Of a stretch of DNA of 64,000 nucleotides, positions 54,547-63,135 are shown in pieces. The stretch is from Stygiobacter sp. RIFOXYC2_FULL_38_25 (GTDB lineage Bacteria > Bacteroidota > Ignavibacteria > Ignavibacteriales > Melioribacteraceae): assembly GCA_001803165.1 (NCBI GenBank), contig MHAZ01000001.1, forward strand, positions 1 to 64,000. The letters run 5' to 3'. Below the pieces are notes generated by a model. That model was not told where the DNA came from. It did no database searches and saw only the letters and a program-made list of their open reading frames with translations. The position numbers were made by a program, and so were the translations under genes. Within the stretch, counting starts at the first letter, position 1. Every line of letters begins with the position of its first letter.

Positions 54547-56282
54547 GCAATTTTATTGAACATGTTGTTTGGTGTAATGGTGTAAAAGTAAAAAAGCAAA
54601 AAGGCGATGCTAAATGTTTAATACTTGATCATAGAGATGGCGCAAAAGATAAAAACGTAAATCTAAATCTGAGAAGTTTTGTAACAGACATTTACAAATT
54701 AAGCAACAGGGGGAAAGATTTATTAGAAATTGCAGGATATGTTTTTGCTGCGGATAGATTAAGTTATAGAGGACATGAAAGGGATTTAGAATATCACAGT
54801 TGGAGCCGTACTTTTCATTTTAATATTGCAGTGAGAGATCTCAATTTTTGGAAGAAGGCAGAAGTGCAAGAATTACTTTCGGAAGCATTGTGTTTTATGA
54901 GTGGTGATCACTCTTACAGTTTTACATTTTGTAAAGCAGAGGAAGATTTACCAACGAACTTTTTCGATAATGATAGTTTTAAGATTGATAAGCCAAATAA
55001 TTTGAAGGTAGCATTATATTCTGGAGGATTAGATTCTTTAGCTGGAATAATTGAATCTTTAGAAACTACTGATGCAGAAGTTTGTATGGTTAGTCATCAA
55101 TCAGGGCAACCCGGAGTAATAAACACACAACAGAATTTGTATGAGGTCTTGGCGAATATATATCCCAACAGATGCAAACATTACAAATTTCATTGCGGAT
55201 TTAGTCATACAAAATCTATAGATGAAACACAGAGAACACGATCATTCTTATATACAGCAACAGCGTTTGCAATTGCAAACACATACGAACAAGATTGTAT
55301 TTATGTTTATGAAAATGGAATAACATCAATCAATTTTGCCGATACCCAAGATTTAATGAATGCCAGAGCAAGCAGAACTACTCATCCGAAAACAATTGGA
55401 TTGTTAGAAAAGCTATTCACAAAGATTGCTGAGAAGCCCTTTAAAATTCAACATCCCTACCTATTCAAAACAAAAACAGAAGTAGTAGATATTCTTAAAA
55501 AGTACAATAGAGAATTTACACTTGATGTAGCAGTATCGTGTAGTTCTACGAGGAATCATCCAAGTGGTTTTTCTCATTGTGGAATTTGTTCACAATGTAT
55601 AGATAGAAGATTTGCAGTCTATGCCGCGGAAGTTGAAAAGTTTGACGAAGGCGGTTTATATCATACTGACTTTGTTAAAAATGGTATTGATGAGATCCCT
55701 CATATAAAAGCATTAACAGATTATATAAGACTTGCTCAAGAGTTTAAGGACATAGATATAGATGGATTTTATTTGAACCGAGCTAGAGAAATAGTTGATG
55801 TTGAGGAATATATTGAAGGTGCTGACGATCAAGAACGACTTATGAAAATATATGAGCTTACACAAAAACATTCAAAGAACATCGAACACGCATTGAACCA
55901 AATGCGCAGAATATTTGATAGTCCTTTAGCTCATCCAAATCCTAATTCAATATTCAATACTATTATCGCACCAAGGACATATCAAAATGTCAAGTTAGTT
56001 GTTGAAGATGACTATTTGGAAGGAAAGGAAATTCCACCTAAGACTATGAAGAAATTGGCAACTGAAGCTTGTGAAAGCTTGGTACGAAAAGAATTAATAA
56101 CTGATGTTCTTGATGAAACTAGAAAGAATAGACCAATTAGTACATTAGTTGTTACCGAATTAAGGAGAAAGGGTTATAAGGTTACTCAAAGACAAGCAAA
56201 TACTATAAATGATTACTTCAGAAAAGCACAAATACAAATCAAAAAAGAAAATAACGGAGGCTTAAAAGTAGTTTCGGAATAA
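54543..56282 (+). CDS. QueC-like PP-loop ATPase with extended N- and C-termini
   Basis: A 579-residue protein. The centre (about 150-370) matches QueC (7-cyano-7-deazaguanine synthase): PP-loop SGGLDS at 160-165, RTRSFLY at 231-237, RASRTTHP, and a complete zinc site with C333, C346, C349 and C352 (CGICSQC). QueC itself is only about 230 residues. Here 150 residues precede and about 210 follow, the latter helical with a predicted DNA-binding-like end (STLVVTELRRKGYKVTQRQ). No other queuosine genes are nearby. This form belongs to defence-associated QueC homologues such as QatC and Cap9, by family resemblance. Confidence 0.85.
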   Translation: MSNFIEHVVWCNGVKVKKQKGDAKCLILDHRDGAKDKNVNLNLRSFVTDIYKLSNRGKDLLEIAGYVFAADRLSYRGHERDLEYHSWSRTFHFNIAVRDLNFWKKAEVQELLSEALCFMSGDHSYSFTFCKAEEDLPTNFFDNDSFKIDKPNNLKVALYSGGLDSLAGIIESLETTDAEVCMVSHQSGQPGVINTQQNLYEVLANIYPNRCKHYKFHCGFSHTKSIDETQRTRSFLYTATAFAIANTYEQDCIYVYENGITSINFADTQDLMNARASRTTHPKTIGLLEKLFTKIAEKPFKIQHPYLFKTKTEVVDILKKYNREFTLDVAVSCSSTRNHPSGFSHCGICSQCIDRRFAVYAAEVEKFDEGGLYHTDFVKNGIDEIPHIKALTDYIRLAQEFKDIDIDGFYLNRAREIVDVEEYIEGADDQERLMKIYELTQKHSKNIEHALNQMRRIFDSPLAHPNPNSIFNTIIAPRTYQNVKLVVEDDYLEGKEIPPKTMKKLATEACESLVRKELITDVLDETRKNRPISTLVVTELRRKGYKVTQRQANTINDYFRKAQIQIKKENNGGLKVVSE

Positions 56283-56291
56283 AAAAAGGAT

Positions 56292-56318
56292 AATCCCCAA
56301 AATCCCCGCGTAATCCCC
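56292..56318. repeat. Three AATCCCC direct repeats
   Basis: AATCCCC occurs at 56292, 56301 and 56312 within 27 bases, starting ten bases after the QueC-like stop codon. Short spaced repeats upstream of an excisionase-like gene could be binding sites for that protein or the recombinase. Confidence 0.4.
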
Positions 56319-56345
56319 AACAAAAGCATTGTTGTTCCCTCTCAT

Positions 56346-56383
56346 CTTCCTCTTTTGTTTTGATATAACAAAAAAAGAGGAAG
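56346..56383 (+). promoter_or_regulatory. Hairpin covering the ribosome binding site of the HTH gene
   Basis: CTTCCTCTTTT (56346-56356) pairs perfectly with AAAAGAGGAAG (56373-56383). The right arm contains the GAGGAAG ribosome binding site of the gene starting at 56392. In RNA the stem of 11 pairs would hide the site. Confidence 0.55.
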
Positions 56384-56391
56384 TAACTGCA

Positions 56392-56730
56392 ATGAAACAG
56401 CAACAAAAAGCAAAACAGATTAATGAACAATTAACTGAAATTAAATCACTTCTTAAACAGAAAGACCAAAAGCCACTCAACTTTGTAGAGGCGGCACAAT
56501 ACCTAAGCATTTCTCAAAGCACGCTTTACAAGCTCACGTATCAAAGAAAAATTCCGGCGCATAAGCCGAGCGGTAAGCTATTGTATTTTTTTAAGCATGA
56601 GCTGGATGAATGGATTACAAAGAGTGGTGAGTTGAAAGATGAAAAAAATAAAACGAGAAACGTAAAACGGAAGAAAAAAGAGAAAAAACAAAATAGCGTA
56701 AAAAATAGCGATGAAGAAGAACCGCCGTGA
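56392..56730 (+). CDS. Excisionase-like helix-turn-helix protein
   Basis: A 112-residue protein. After a helical coiled start (QQKAKQINEQLTEIKSLLKQ) comes a MerR/HTH_17-type domain: NFVEAAQYLSISQSTLYKLT, IPAHKPSGKLLYFFKHELDEWI (about 34-76). The tail is strongly basic and then acidic. Such proteins bind DNA as excisionases or plasmid regulators. The ATG at 56392 follows GAGGAAG. It is 103 bases upstream of the recombinase gene. Confidence 0.8.
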   Translation: MKQQQKAKQINEQLTEIKSLLKQKDQKPLNFVEAAQYLSISQSTLYKLTYQRKIPAHKPSGKLLYFFKHELDEWITKSGELKDEKNKTRNVKRKKKEKKQNSVKNSDEEEPP

Positions 56731-56833
56731 GGATGGATAGGCATTAGTGGTTAGGCAATAGGCATTAGGGAAGAGAAGTAAGCAATAAGAAATAAGCAGT
56801 AAGTGAAAGAAAAGATATAAAGCGGAAAAGAGT

Positions 56834-57982
56834 ATGGAAGAGTATAAAAATAGCATTAACAACTTGGCAGAGAAAGAAAAACTGATGAATATGTTTTTTG
56901 AGAGGCTGCCGGAAATGTTAAACAACACTTCAAAAAGTGATGTTAAGGAAACTGTTACGCTGCGGGTTTTTAAGAACGAGTATTTAGAATTGCTAAAAAA
57001 CAATCTATCTCATTCTTATTACAGATCGGTAAAAGCTTCTTTTGACCACTTACTTTCATATTTCAAACCGCAAAAGCCGATGAGTTCATTCAAGCAAAAA
57101 GAGATTGAACAATTTATGGGACATTTAAAAGTAAATGTACCGAAAGGTTACCGTATCTATTACAGAAACTTAAAAGCTGCATTTACAAAGGCTCAAGCGT
57201 GGGAATACATTACCGTAAACCACTTTAAGAACTTCAAGTTACCCAAGAGCCAAGAATTAGCACCGGCATTTGTGAATAGCATTCAGCTTTCAGCAATTAG
57301 CGATAAGATAAAGAAACAAGCTGTTAAAGATATTACGGCCTTTGCGTTCAATACCGGAATGCGGTTAGATGAAGTAATTAATCTGAAGTGGTCCAACATT
57401 GATTACGCAAATAGAACAATTACTGTTGGCGATGATGGATTTACAACTAAAGGAAGAAAGCAAAGATTTATTCCAATGACTAATGATGTATATGAGTTGT
57501 TGGCGAAACGTGAAAAGTCAAAGGTGAATGAATTAGCTAGTTTGCCGATCATTCATTCTATAAATAATAAATGTGAAGGAAAAAGAGATGCTTCGCTACC
57601 GCTCAGCATGACAAACGCATTTGTTTTTTGTAAAGAGAATGGATTTAAGTACAGCAAGGATTATGTTTCTAAGAAGTTCAAAGAGGCTTGTAGAAAAGCT
57701 AATATTGACAAAGCGATACACTTCCATTCTCTAAGACATTCATTTGCATCATACTTAGTACAGCAAGGCGTTTCACTTCCAACAATTAAAGATTTGTTAG
57801 GCCATACTTCTATTACTACAACTGAGATATACAGTCATCTTGATGTTTCTTCTTTACAAGAAGCAATAAAGAAATTTGATGTAAATGCCAGACAAATAAA
57901 AAATCAACCGGAAGAAAGCAGCGCAATTAAAGAAAATGAAGAAAGTGAATTAAAAATTTATAAAATAAACAGCAGAGGTTAA
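56834..57982 (+). CDS. Tyrosine recombinase (integrase)
   Basis: A 382-residue phage-type integrase. A SAM-like N-terminal core-binding domain (about 40-135) precedes the catalytic domain with R177 (TGMRLDE), K206, H298-x-x-R301 (HSLRH), H324 (LLGHTS) and Y333 (EIYSHLD), so all six catalytic residues are present. Residues 251-261 (RDASLPLSMTN) are encoded by a hairpin repeat of the family seen at 40361-40386, apparently inserted in frame. It is followed at once by the primase gene. Confidence 0.92.
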   Translation: MEEYKNSINNLAEKEKLMNMFFERLPEMLNNTSKSDVKETVTLRVFKNEYLELLKNNLSHSYYRSVKASFDHLLSYFKPQKPMSSFKQKEIEQFMGHLKVNVPKGYRIYYRNLKAAFTKAQAWEYITVNHFKNFKLPKSQELAPAFVNSIQLSAISDKIKKQAVKDITAFAFNTGMRLDEVINLKWSNIDYANRTITVGDDGFTTKGRKQRFIPMTNDVYELLAKREKSKVNELASLPIIHSINNKCEGKRDASLPLSMTNAFVFCKENGFKYSKDYVSKKFKEACRKANIDKAIHFHSLRHSFASYLVQQGVSLPTIKDLLGHTSITTTEIYSHLDVSSLQEAIKKFDVNARQIKNQPEESSAIKENEESELKIYKINSRG

Positions 57983-57983
57983 C

Positions 57984-60311
57984 ATGAGAAAGTTTTTAGA
58001 AATAGCAATGATTTTCAAAACCATGTTTGGTTTTAATGTTTTACCAATGAACGGCAAGCAACCGATTATTGACTGGGAAAACTGGCAACTGATTGAACAG
58101 ACTAATACCGATGTACAGGAAATGAATTGGGTTAACAATGTCAGCGGAGTAAGTGGTGTTTGCGGAATAAATGATTACCGGAATATTGATTTTGACAAGG
58201 TTAATGACCCAATGGTTGTTGAGCAGTTTTTGAAAAGGCTGGGATTAACAGAAAAATATGCTTGGACTGTAAAGAGCGGCAGCGGTAATGGTTTTCATGT
58301 TTGGATTAAGGTTAGTGAAAGCGAAGAACTTTACAAAAGGCTTAATGGAAAGAAAAGTGTTTACCGGCTCCACTTAAAAGAAAGCGGTTTATGCGATCAC
58401 ATTGAATTGAGGTGGAACAATTCGATTACTGTACTTCCATACTCTAAACATCCTAGCGGATCAACGTATGCTTTTTACTATGACGAGCCTAAAGAACCAC
58501 CATTAGAAGTGAGTTCAGATATACTCATAGAATGTTTGGAAGATCTGTGTGAGTTGGAAAAGGAAAGAGAAATTCTTGCCGTTGGAAAAAGAACATTTGA
58601 GCCAACAAGTTTTGATATGGAAAAGTTAGAAAGCGCTATAGAGTTTCTTGGAAATAGCTTACCAAATAGCACTTATGATGAGTGGTACCGAATAGGTTTT
58701 GCACTTGCAACAATTGGCGAGGAAGGAAGAAAGTATTTCTTGAAGATGAGTTTAAGCAATCCGCATTACCATGATACAGAGTTTGCTATAAACAAGAAGT
58801 TTGATGAGTTGCAGAAAGATTATGATGGGAAGATAACTCTTGGTACGCTTTATCATATAGCAGAAAAATATGGATGGGTAAAACCTTTTGTAAAGTTCTG
58901 GTATGTGGATAATGAAAAAGTGAGAATTTCTAAACCAAACTTTAAGAGATTTTTAGAAGAGAACGGATTCTGCAAGCTGAAACTTGAGAAGGGTTACATA
59001 ATGCTACGGGTCCAAAAGAACATTGTGCATGAAGTGGAAATCTTCAACATCAAGGATTTTGTGATTAATCATTTGAAAGGGTTAGATGGTGGACATTATA
59101 CCGATGTTAAAAAAAGCAGAGTTATTGATGAGGTTATGAAAGGCGCGTCGCAACATTTTGTACTTCCTTTTCTTGAATTTCTTGAGACTAAGGAATTGAA
59201 TTTCTTACGTGATACAAAAGAGAAAGGATATTTATTCTTTAGCAATTGTTTTGTGGAGATTACAAAGAGTAAGATTACGAGTAAGAGGTATGAGGAATTA
59301 GAAGGTTTTATTTGGGATAAGCAAGTTATTAGAAAATGTTTTGTTGTTAGCAAAAAAGAATCTGAGTTTGGAAAGTTTATAAGCAACATTTGTAAAAGTG
59401 AAGCTGCACGAATTGATTCAATGAGAAGTGCATTGGGTTATCTGCTGCATAATTATAAGGATTCAACTAATGCCAAGGCTGTGATATTTCTTGATGAAAG
59501 AATTATGGACGGTGCTTATGGTAGAAGCGGAAAAGGTGTTGTATCTAAAGCGATAGGTAAGCTTCGGAAATCAATTAGACTAGATGGCAGAAATTTTACT
59601 TTTGCCAAGAACTTTGTTTTTCAGTCGGTAACGCTTGATACTGCAATAATTGAGTTCAATGATGTTACAAAGAAATTCAATTTTGATAAACTCTTTTCAA
59701 TAATAACAGATGATATTACAGTTGAGAAGAAGAATCAAAATGAAATCATAATCCCATTCCATGAATCTCCAAAAGTTTTGATCTCTACCAACTATACAAT
59801 TGATGGCTCGGATGATTCCACGCTTGACAGGCAGTTTGTAATAGAGTTCTCTGACCACTACAACATTAAGCACACACCGATTACTGAATTTGGGCACCGA
59901 TTCTTTGATGAATGGAGTAACGAAGATTGGATTAGTTTCTTCAACTATATGGTTGGTTGTTTTCAGATTTATTTGCAAAAAGGATTAATCCAATACAACC
60001 ACATCAATCTTGAAAGGAAGAAGTTAATCAACTCAACAAGTGAAGAGTTTGCCGATTACTTTGAAACGATTGAGCTTGGTAAAGAACACTTAAAGAAAGA
60101 TTTGTTTGAGAACTTCCGGAAAGAATATGATGAGTATGCTGATATGCAAGCCGTGCGGTTTACAAAATGGATTAAGGATGCGGCTAAGATAAAGGGAATT
60201 AAAATCAACGAACGAAAATCAGGTAGCGAACGGTACATTCTCTTTGGTGAGATTGTAAAAATGGACGCGATGGACGACAGTTTATTTGAAAGAGAGAAGG
60301 ACGGTAATTAA
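57984..60311 (+). CDS. Primase-helicase (AEP Prim-Pol, PriCT-2, SF3/D5-like)
   Basis: A 775-residue replication protein. The N-terminal archaeo-eukaryotic primase-polymerase domain shows the metal motif NIDFDK (D69, D71), H105 in GNGFHVW, and HIELRW. A PriCT-2-like domain lies near 213-298 (YDEWYRIGFALATIGEEGR). The C-terminal helicase has Walker A GRSGKG (K517), Walker B IIEFND and motif C STN (601-603). It starts one base after the recombinase stop with AGAGG upstream. It would start replication of the excised element. Confidence 0.87.
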   Translation: MRKFLEIAMIFKTMFGFNVLPMNGKQPIIDWENWQLIEQTNTDVQEMNWVNNVSGVSGVCGINDYRNIDFDKVNDPMVVEQFLKRLGLTEKYAWTVKSGSGNGFHVWIKVSESEELYKRLNGKKSVYRLHLKESGLCDHIELRWNNSITVLPYSKHPSGSTYAFYYDEPKEPPLEVSSDILIECLEDLCELEKEREILAVGKRTFEPTSFDMEKLESAIEFLGNSLPNSTYDEWYRIGFALATIGEEGRKYFLKMSLSNPHYHDTEFAINKKFDELQKDYDGKITLGTLYHIAEKYGWVKPFVKFWYVDNEKVRISKPNFKRFLEENGFCKLKLEKGYIMLRVQKNIVHEVEIFNIKDFVINHLKGLDGGHYTDVKKSRVIDEVMKGASQHFVLPFLEFLETKELNFLRDTKEKGYLFFSNCFVEITKSKITSKRYEELEGFIWDKQVIRKCFVVSKKESEFGKFISNICKSEAARIDSMRSALGYLLHNYKDSTNAKAVIFLDERIMDGAYGRSGKGVVSKAIGKLRKSIRLDGRNFTFAKNFVFQSVTLDTAIIEFNDVTKKFNFDKLFSIITDDITVEKKNQNEIIIPFHESPKVLISTNYTIDGSDDSTLDRQFVIEFSDHYNIKHTPITEFGHRFFDEWSNEDWISFFNYMVGCFQIYLQKGLIQYNHINLERKKLINSTSEEFADYFETIELGKEHLKKDLFENFRKEYDEYADMQAVRFTKWIKDAAKIKGIKINERKSGSERYILFGEIVKMDAMDDSLFEREKDGN

Positions 60312-60644
60312 TTACCGTCCAAGTCGTCCAAAAATATTTATAAACTAAGAATTGTGAGGAAAAAGCGAATACAACACCGTTGAAAGCAACTCTCTCTTCT
60401 TTTCTCTTGAAAGAAAAGAAGCAAAAGTTCAAGGCTGCAAATCCTTGGCTAAGAATTTCATTAGAAATACTATGGAAATTGAACTCGTCCCGCATCATTT
60501 TGCAATTGCGGGACTTCAAGCAGCAATTTCCATTTAACGCATTTCTAATTCATTCTCTATACGCCAAGGATTTAATGCCGATGACAGCAATGAGTTTAAT
60601 AATAAAGCACAACATAATTTTATAAAAACTTGAAGAGGTATAAA
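60312..60644. other. Spacer with hairpin repeat (family 2, copy 2)
   Basis: No gene is seen. Most of the spacer is the structured repeat at 60396-60545. Confidence 0.6.
60396..60545. repeat. Structured hairpin repeat, family 2, copy 2
   Basis: A first hairpin CTTCTTTTCTCTTGAAAGAAAAGAAG (interrupted symmetric, 60396-60421) is followed by AAAGTTCAAG, then a palindrome from ATGGAAATTG (60472-60481) to CAATTTCCAT (60524-60533) with an inner CCCGCA...TGCGGG. It shares CTAAGAATT, TTGAACTCGTC and CAGCAATT with copy 1 at 41474-41645. Confidence 0.75.
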
Positions 60645-60857
60645 ATGAAACAAACACCATTAAGAGCGATTAAAAAGCATTGTCTGGAATGTTCATGCTT
60701 TGAAAAGAAACAAGTGAGGGAATGTGTAATTAAGGATTGTGTGCTCTTTCCTTACCGACATGGTAACAACCCGCAGCGGAAAGGTATAAGCGGAAAGAAA
60801 AACCTCAACTCAACGAATAGTTTTGAAAATGGTAATGTTACTGCTCTAACTGCTTGA
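60645..60857 (+). CDS. Phage/plasmid-type zinc-ribbon protein
   Basis: A 70-residue protein. The core HCLECSCFEKKQVRECVIKD continues into CVLFPYRHGNNP and has five cysteines and a histidine suited to bind zinc. I know this pattern (LKAIRxHCLECSG...CxxxxCPLYPYR) from phage and island gene sets of several phyla. The ATG at 60645 follows GAGGTATAAA. Function unknown, likely nucleic-acid binding. Confidence 0.75.
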   Translation: MKQTPLRAIKKHCLECSCFEKKQVRECVIKDCVLFPYRHGNNPQRKGISGKKNLNSTNSFENGNVTALTA

Positions 60858-61092
60858 GTTTGGTTGAGAAATGGCTGGTGAGATGGGGAAAATCCTAGCA
60901 GATTCTAAAATAAAGGAACCTCTTACAAAACGAGCGGTATTATTTTTTATGGATACGGAATTCTCAAGTAACTGTATTGTTGACAAAAAACAAGAAAATA
61001 AATAGTTTGGATTGTAAAATAAATGCGTTTGGGGGTTATTGTTTTTTCCTCCTAAAAATCAGTTGATTAAGAATTTACAAGGTTGCCATAGC

Positions 61093-63114
61093 ATGCTTCT
61101 GCGAATAGGTCAATATTCTTGGGTGTTGTTTTTTCTTCTTACATTAAAAATAAGCGCACAATGGGTTGAATTAGAAAAAATATACTTGGGAAGTGTGAAC
61201 GGTATTGGTTTCAAAGATAACTTATTATTCTTGAATACTTCGCAGGGAATATTTAAGGACGATGGCACAAGATTAAAATGGAAAAACATTACAACTAGTT
61301 TCCCCCCTAGTGAAATAAGCACTTTTTATAACACTAATGAAAAGATTTTTGTAGGTGTAAATGGAAAGATTTTCTTTTCAGAAAATGATGGCGAATTGTG
61401 GAAAAGTTTACCGCTGAACGTAACTGCTAAACTTATTAATAAGATTTCTGAAAATAAGAGTTACATTTTATGCTTAGCAGACAACGTATTCTATTATACC
61501 AAGAAGGATATTATTAATTGGCAATTATCAAGACCTAGTAAGGTATTGGACTTTGCTGTTACCGATACTTCTTATTTTGCTAGCTATAATAGTGAAACTC
61601 AGAGTACTAAAGATTTATCAACTACTTGGCAAAGGATGGCGCCGGGCGGGGGCAGATTACTGTTGGGAGATATAGGACAAATAATTAGTGTAGGCGAGTA
61701 TTCCTCTGAAGATGGCTATCATTTTTCCTCACGCTATCTCGGATACAATCCCAAATTAACAGCAATTTCCAGCAGTAAAAGACTTTTTCATTTATATAAA
61801 GATGGTCCCCGAATAATGTTTTTTCAAACAGATCCACAATGGATAATACCACAACTACAGTTTTTAAGTGATAAAAATATCTATCAAAGCCTAAATGCAA
61901 ATTCAGATTATTTATACGTTGGGACAAAATATGGCGTTTTTACAACAATAGACTCTGTTAAAAATTGGAATACTGTTACATGCAGATTTTCTGAACCATC
62001 AAAAATCACGTCTATCATTGTTAAAAACGAAGATTTGATTGTGGGAACGATGGAGTGCGGCGTTTTTTTTAGAAACGAAAAAGATAAAAACTGGATCACA
62101 AGAAATGACGGTTTACAAGGACAAACAATAACCTCATTAGTCAATCATAATAATACAATTTTTGCTGGAACAAATGGAAATGGAGTGTTTCGATTTGATG
62201 ACACCGAGAAAAAGTGGGTTGCAATCAATGTTGGACTGGAAAATGCTAATAGTAAAATCATAAGACAATTTTTGAGCGATGGAGACACATTAACAGTACT
62301 AACTGAAGATGGGCTATTTAATACTTTGGATTTGGGAAACACTTGGATAAATAAAAACGACGGTTTAACAGGAAATAACTATAAGGCAATTTCAAAATGT
62401 AATTCAGCATATTTTGTATTGTTTGACAATTCAATTTATAAGCATGAGAAGAACAAATTGTGGGAAAAAGTAAGTATACCAAGCAGCGTAGATAATATTA
62501 AGACAATGCTTTCATATGATAAATATATTTTTATTAATTATTACAATAAAATTTATTGTACAAAAGATAATGGTATGACATGGGAGAATTTTACCGAAAC
62601 ATTATCCAACACAGTTATTTCAAAGCTAACTACTAATAATAATTTATTATTTGCGACAACAATAGATGGAATTTATTATACAAAAATAGGCACTAGTAAT
62701 TGGAAAAGTTTTAACGAAGGATTAATCAATGAAAATATCGAATCCATATTTGTTACTAATGATTTAATATATGTTGCAACAGAAAGTGCGAGAATATTTA
62801 AGAATAATCTTTCTAACTTATCCAGCATAATAAAAGAAAGAGTAATACCAGCTAGTTTCCGCTTGGGACAAAACTATCCAAATCCATTTAATCCAGCTAC
62901 GAATATTTCATACTCTATATCCAAAACTTCAATAGTTATACTAAAGGTTTACGATGTTCTTGGTAATGACATCTGTACTCTTTTAAATAAAATTCAAAAT
63001 CCCGGCGAGTATATAGTAAAATATGAGCCGTGGAATATTACAAGCGGGATCTATTACTACGCTCTCATAGTAGATAATACGAAGCTTGTAAAGAAAATGA
63101 TTCTAATAAAATAA
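61093..63114 (+). CDS. T9SS-secreted beta-propeller-like protein 2
   Basis: A 673-residue exported protein. The start at 61093 gives a proper signal peptide (YSWVLFFLLTLKISAQ). The body is made of propeller-type units (VFTTIDSVKNWNTV, LFNTLDLGNTWINKNDGL, YYTKIGTSNWKSFNEGL). The C-terminal domain starts LGQNYPNPFNPATNISY and ends in KKMILIK, a type A T9SS signal. It is similar in design to 36465-38498. It is followed after 21 bases by a PEGA-domain gene. Confidence 0.85.
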   Translation: MLLRIGQYSWVLFFLLTLKISAQWVELEKIYLGSVNGIGFKDNLLFLNTSQGIFKDDGTRLKWKNITTSFPPSEISTFYNTNEKIFVGVNGKIFFSENDGELWKSLPLNVTAKLINKISENKSYILCLADNVFYYTKKDIINWQLSRPSKVLDFAVTDTSYFASYNSETQSTKDLSTTWQRMAPGGGRLLLGDIGQIISVGEYSSEDGYHFSSRYLGYNPKLTAISSSKRLFHLYKDGPRIMFFQTDPQWIIPQLQFLSDKNIYQSLNANSDYLYVGTKYGVFTTIDSVKNWNTVTCRFSEPSKITSIIVKNEDLIVGTMECGVFFRNEKDKNWITRNDGLQGQTITSLVNHNNTIFAGTNGNGVFRFDDTEKKWVAINVGLENANSKIIRQFLSDGDTLTVLTEDGLFNTLDLGNTWINKNDGLTGNNYKAISKCNSAYFVLFDNSIYKHEKNKLWEKVSIPSSVDNIKTMLSYDKYIFINYYNKIYCTKDNGMTWENFTETLSNTVISKLTTNNNLLFATTIDGIYYTKIGTSNWKSFNEGLINENIESIFVTNDLIYVATESARIFKNNLSNLSSIIKERVIPASFRLGQNYPNPFNPATNISYSISKTSIVILKVYDVLGNDICTLLNKIQNPGEYIVKYEPWNITSGIYYYALIVDNTKLVKKMILIK

Positions 63115-63135
63115 TCTTAATCTGGTGAAATAATT

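Larger units (their letters stand above)
34585..61005. mobile_element. Putative integrative mobile element with defence cargo
   Basis: The segment between the tRNA and the second T9SS protein contains an ArdC-like fragment, thermonuclease, ArdC-like metallopeptidase, type I restriction-modification, a QueC-like pair, excisionase-like HTH, tyrosine recombinase, primase-helicase and a phage-type zinc-ribbon protein. Such content is typical of integrated plasmids or satellite-like elements that use tRNA genes. I found no direct repeat of the tRNA 3' end, and the recombinase is internal, so boundaries are approximate and several elements could be nested. Confidence 0.5.

Noticed and set aside
53764-56282. 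Assignment of the QueC-like pair as a complete Qat or type IV CBASS system
   Set aside because: No QatA-type ATPase, TatD nuclease, CD-NTase or Cap effector lies nearby, so only a relationship and not membership is claimed.
60871-61005. 44-codon frame starting ATGGCTGGTGAG between the zinc-ribbon protein and the second T9SS protein
   Set aside because: No ribosome binding site, no recognisable domain and low length; kept out of the gene list.
34585-61092. Direct repeat of the tRNA 3' end as right attachment site
   Set aside because: Read by eye near the right side of the element; no copy of the last 20 tRNA bases was found, so no attachment site is called.
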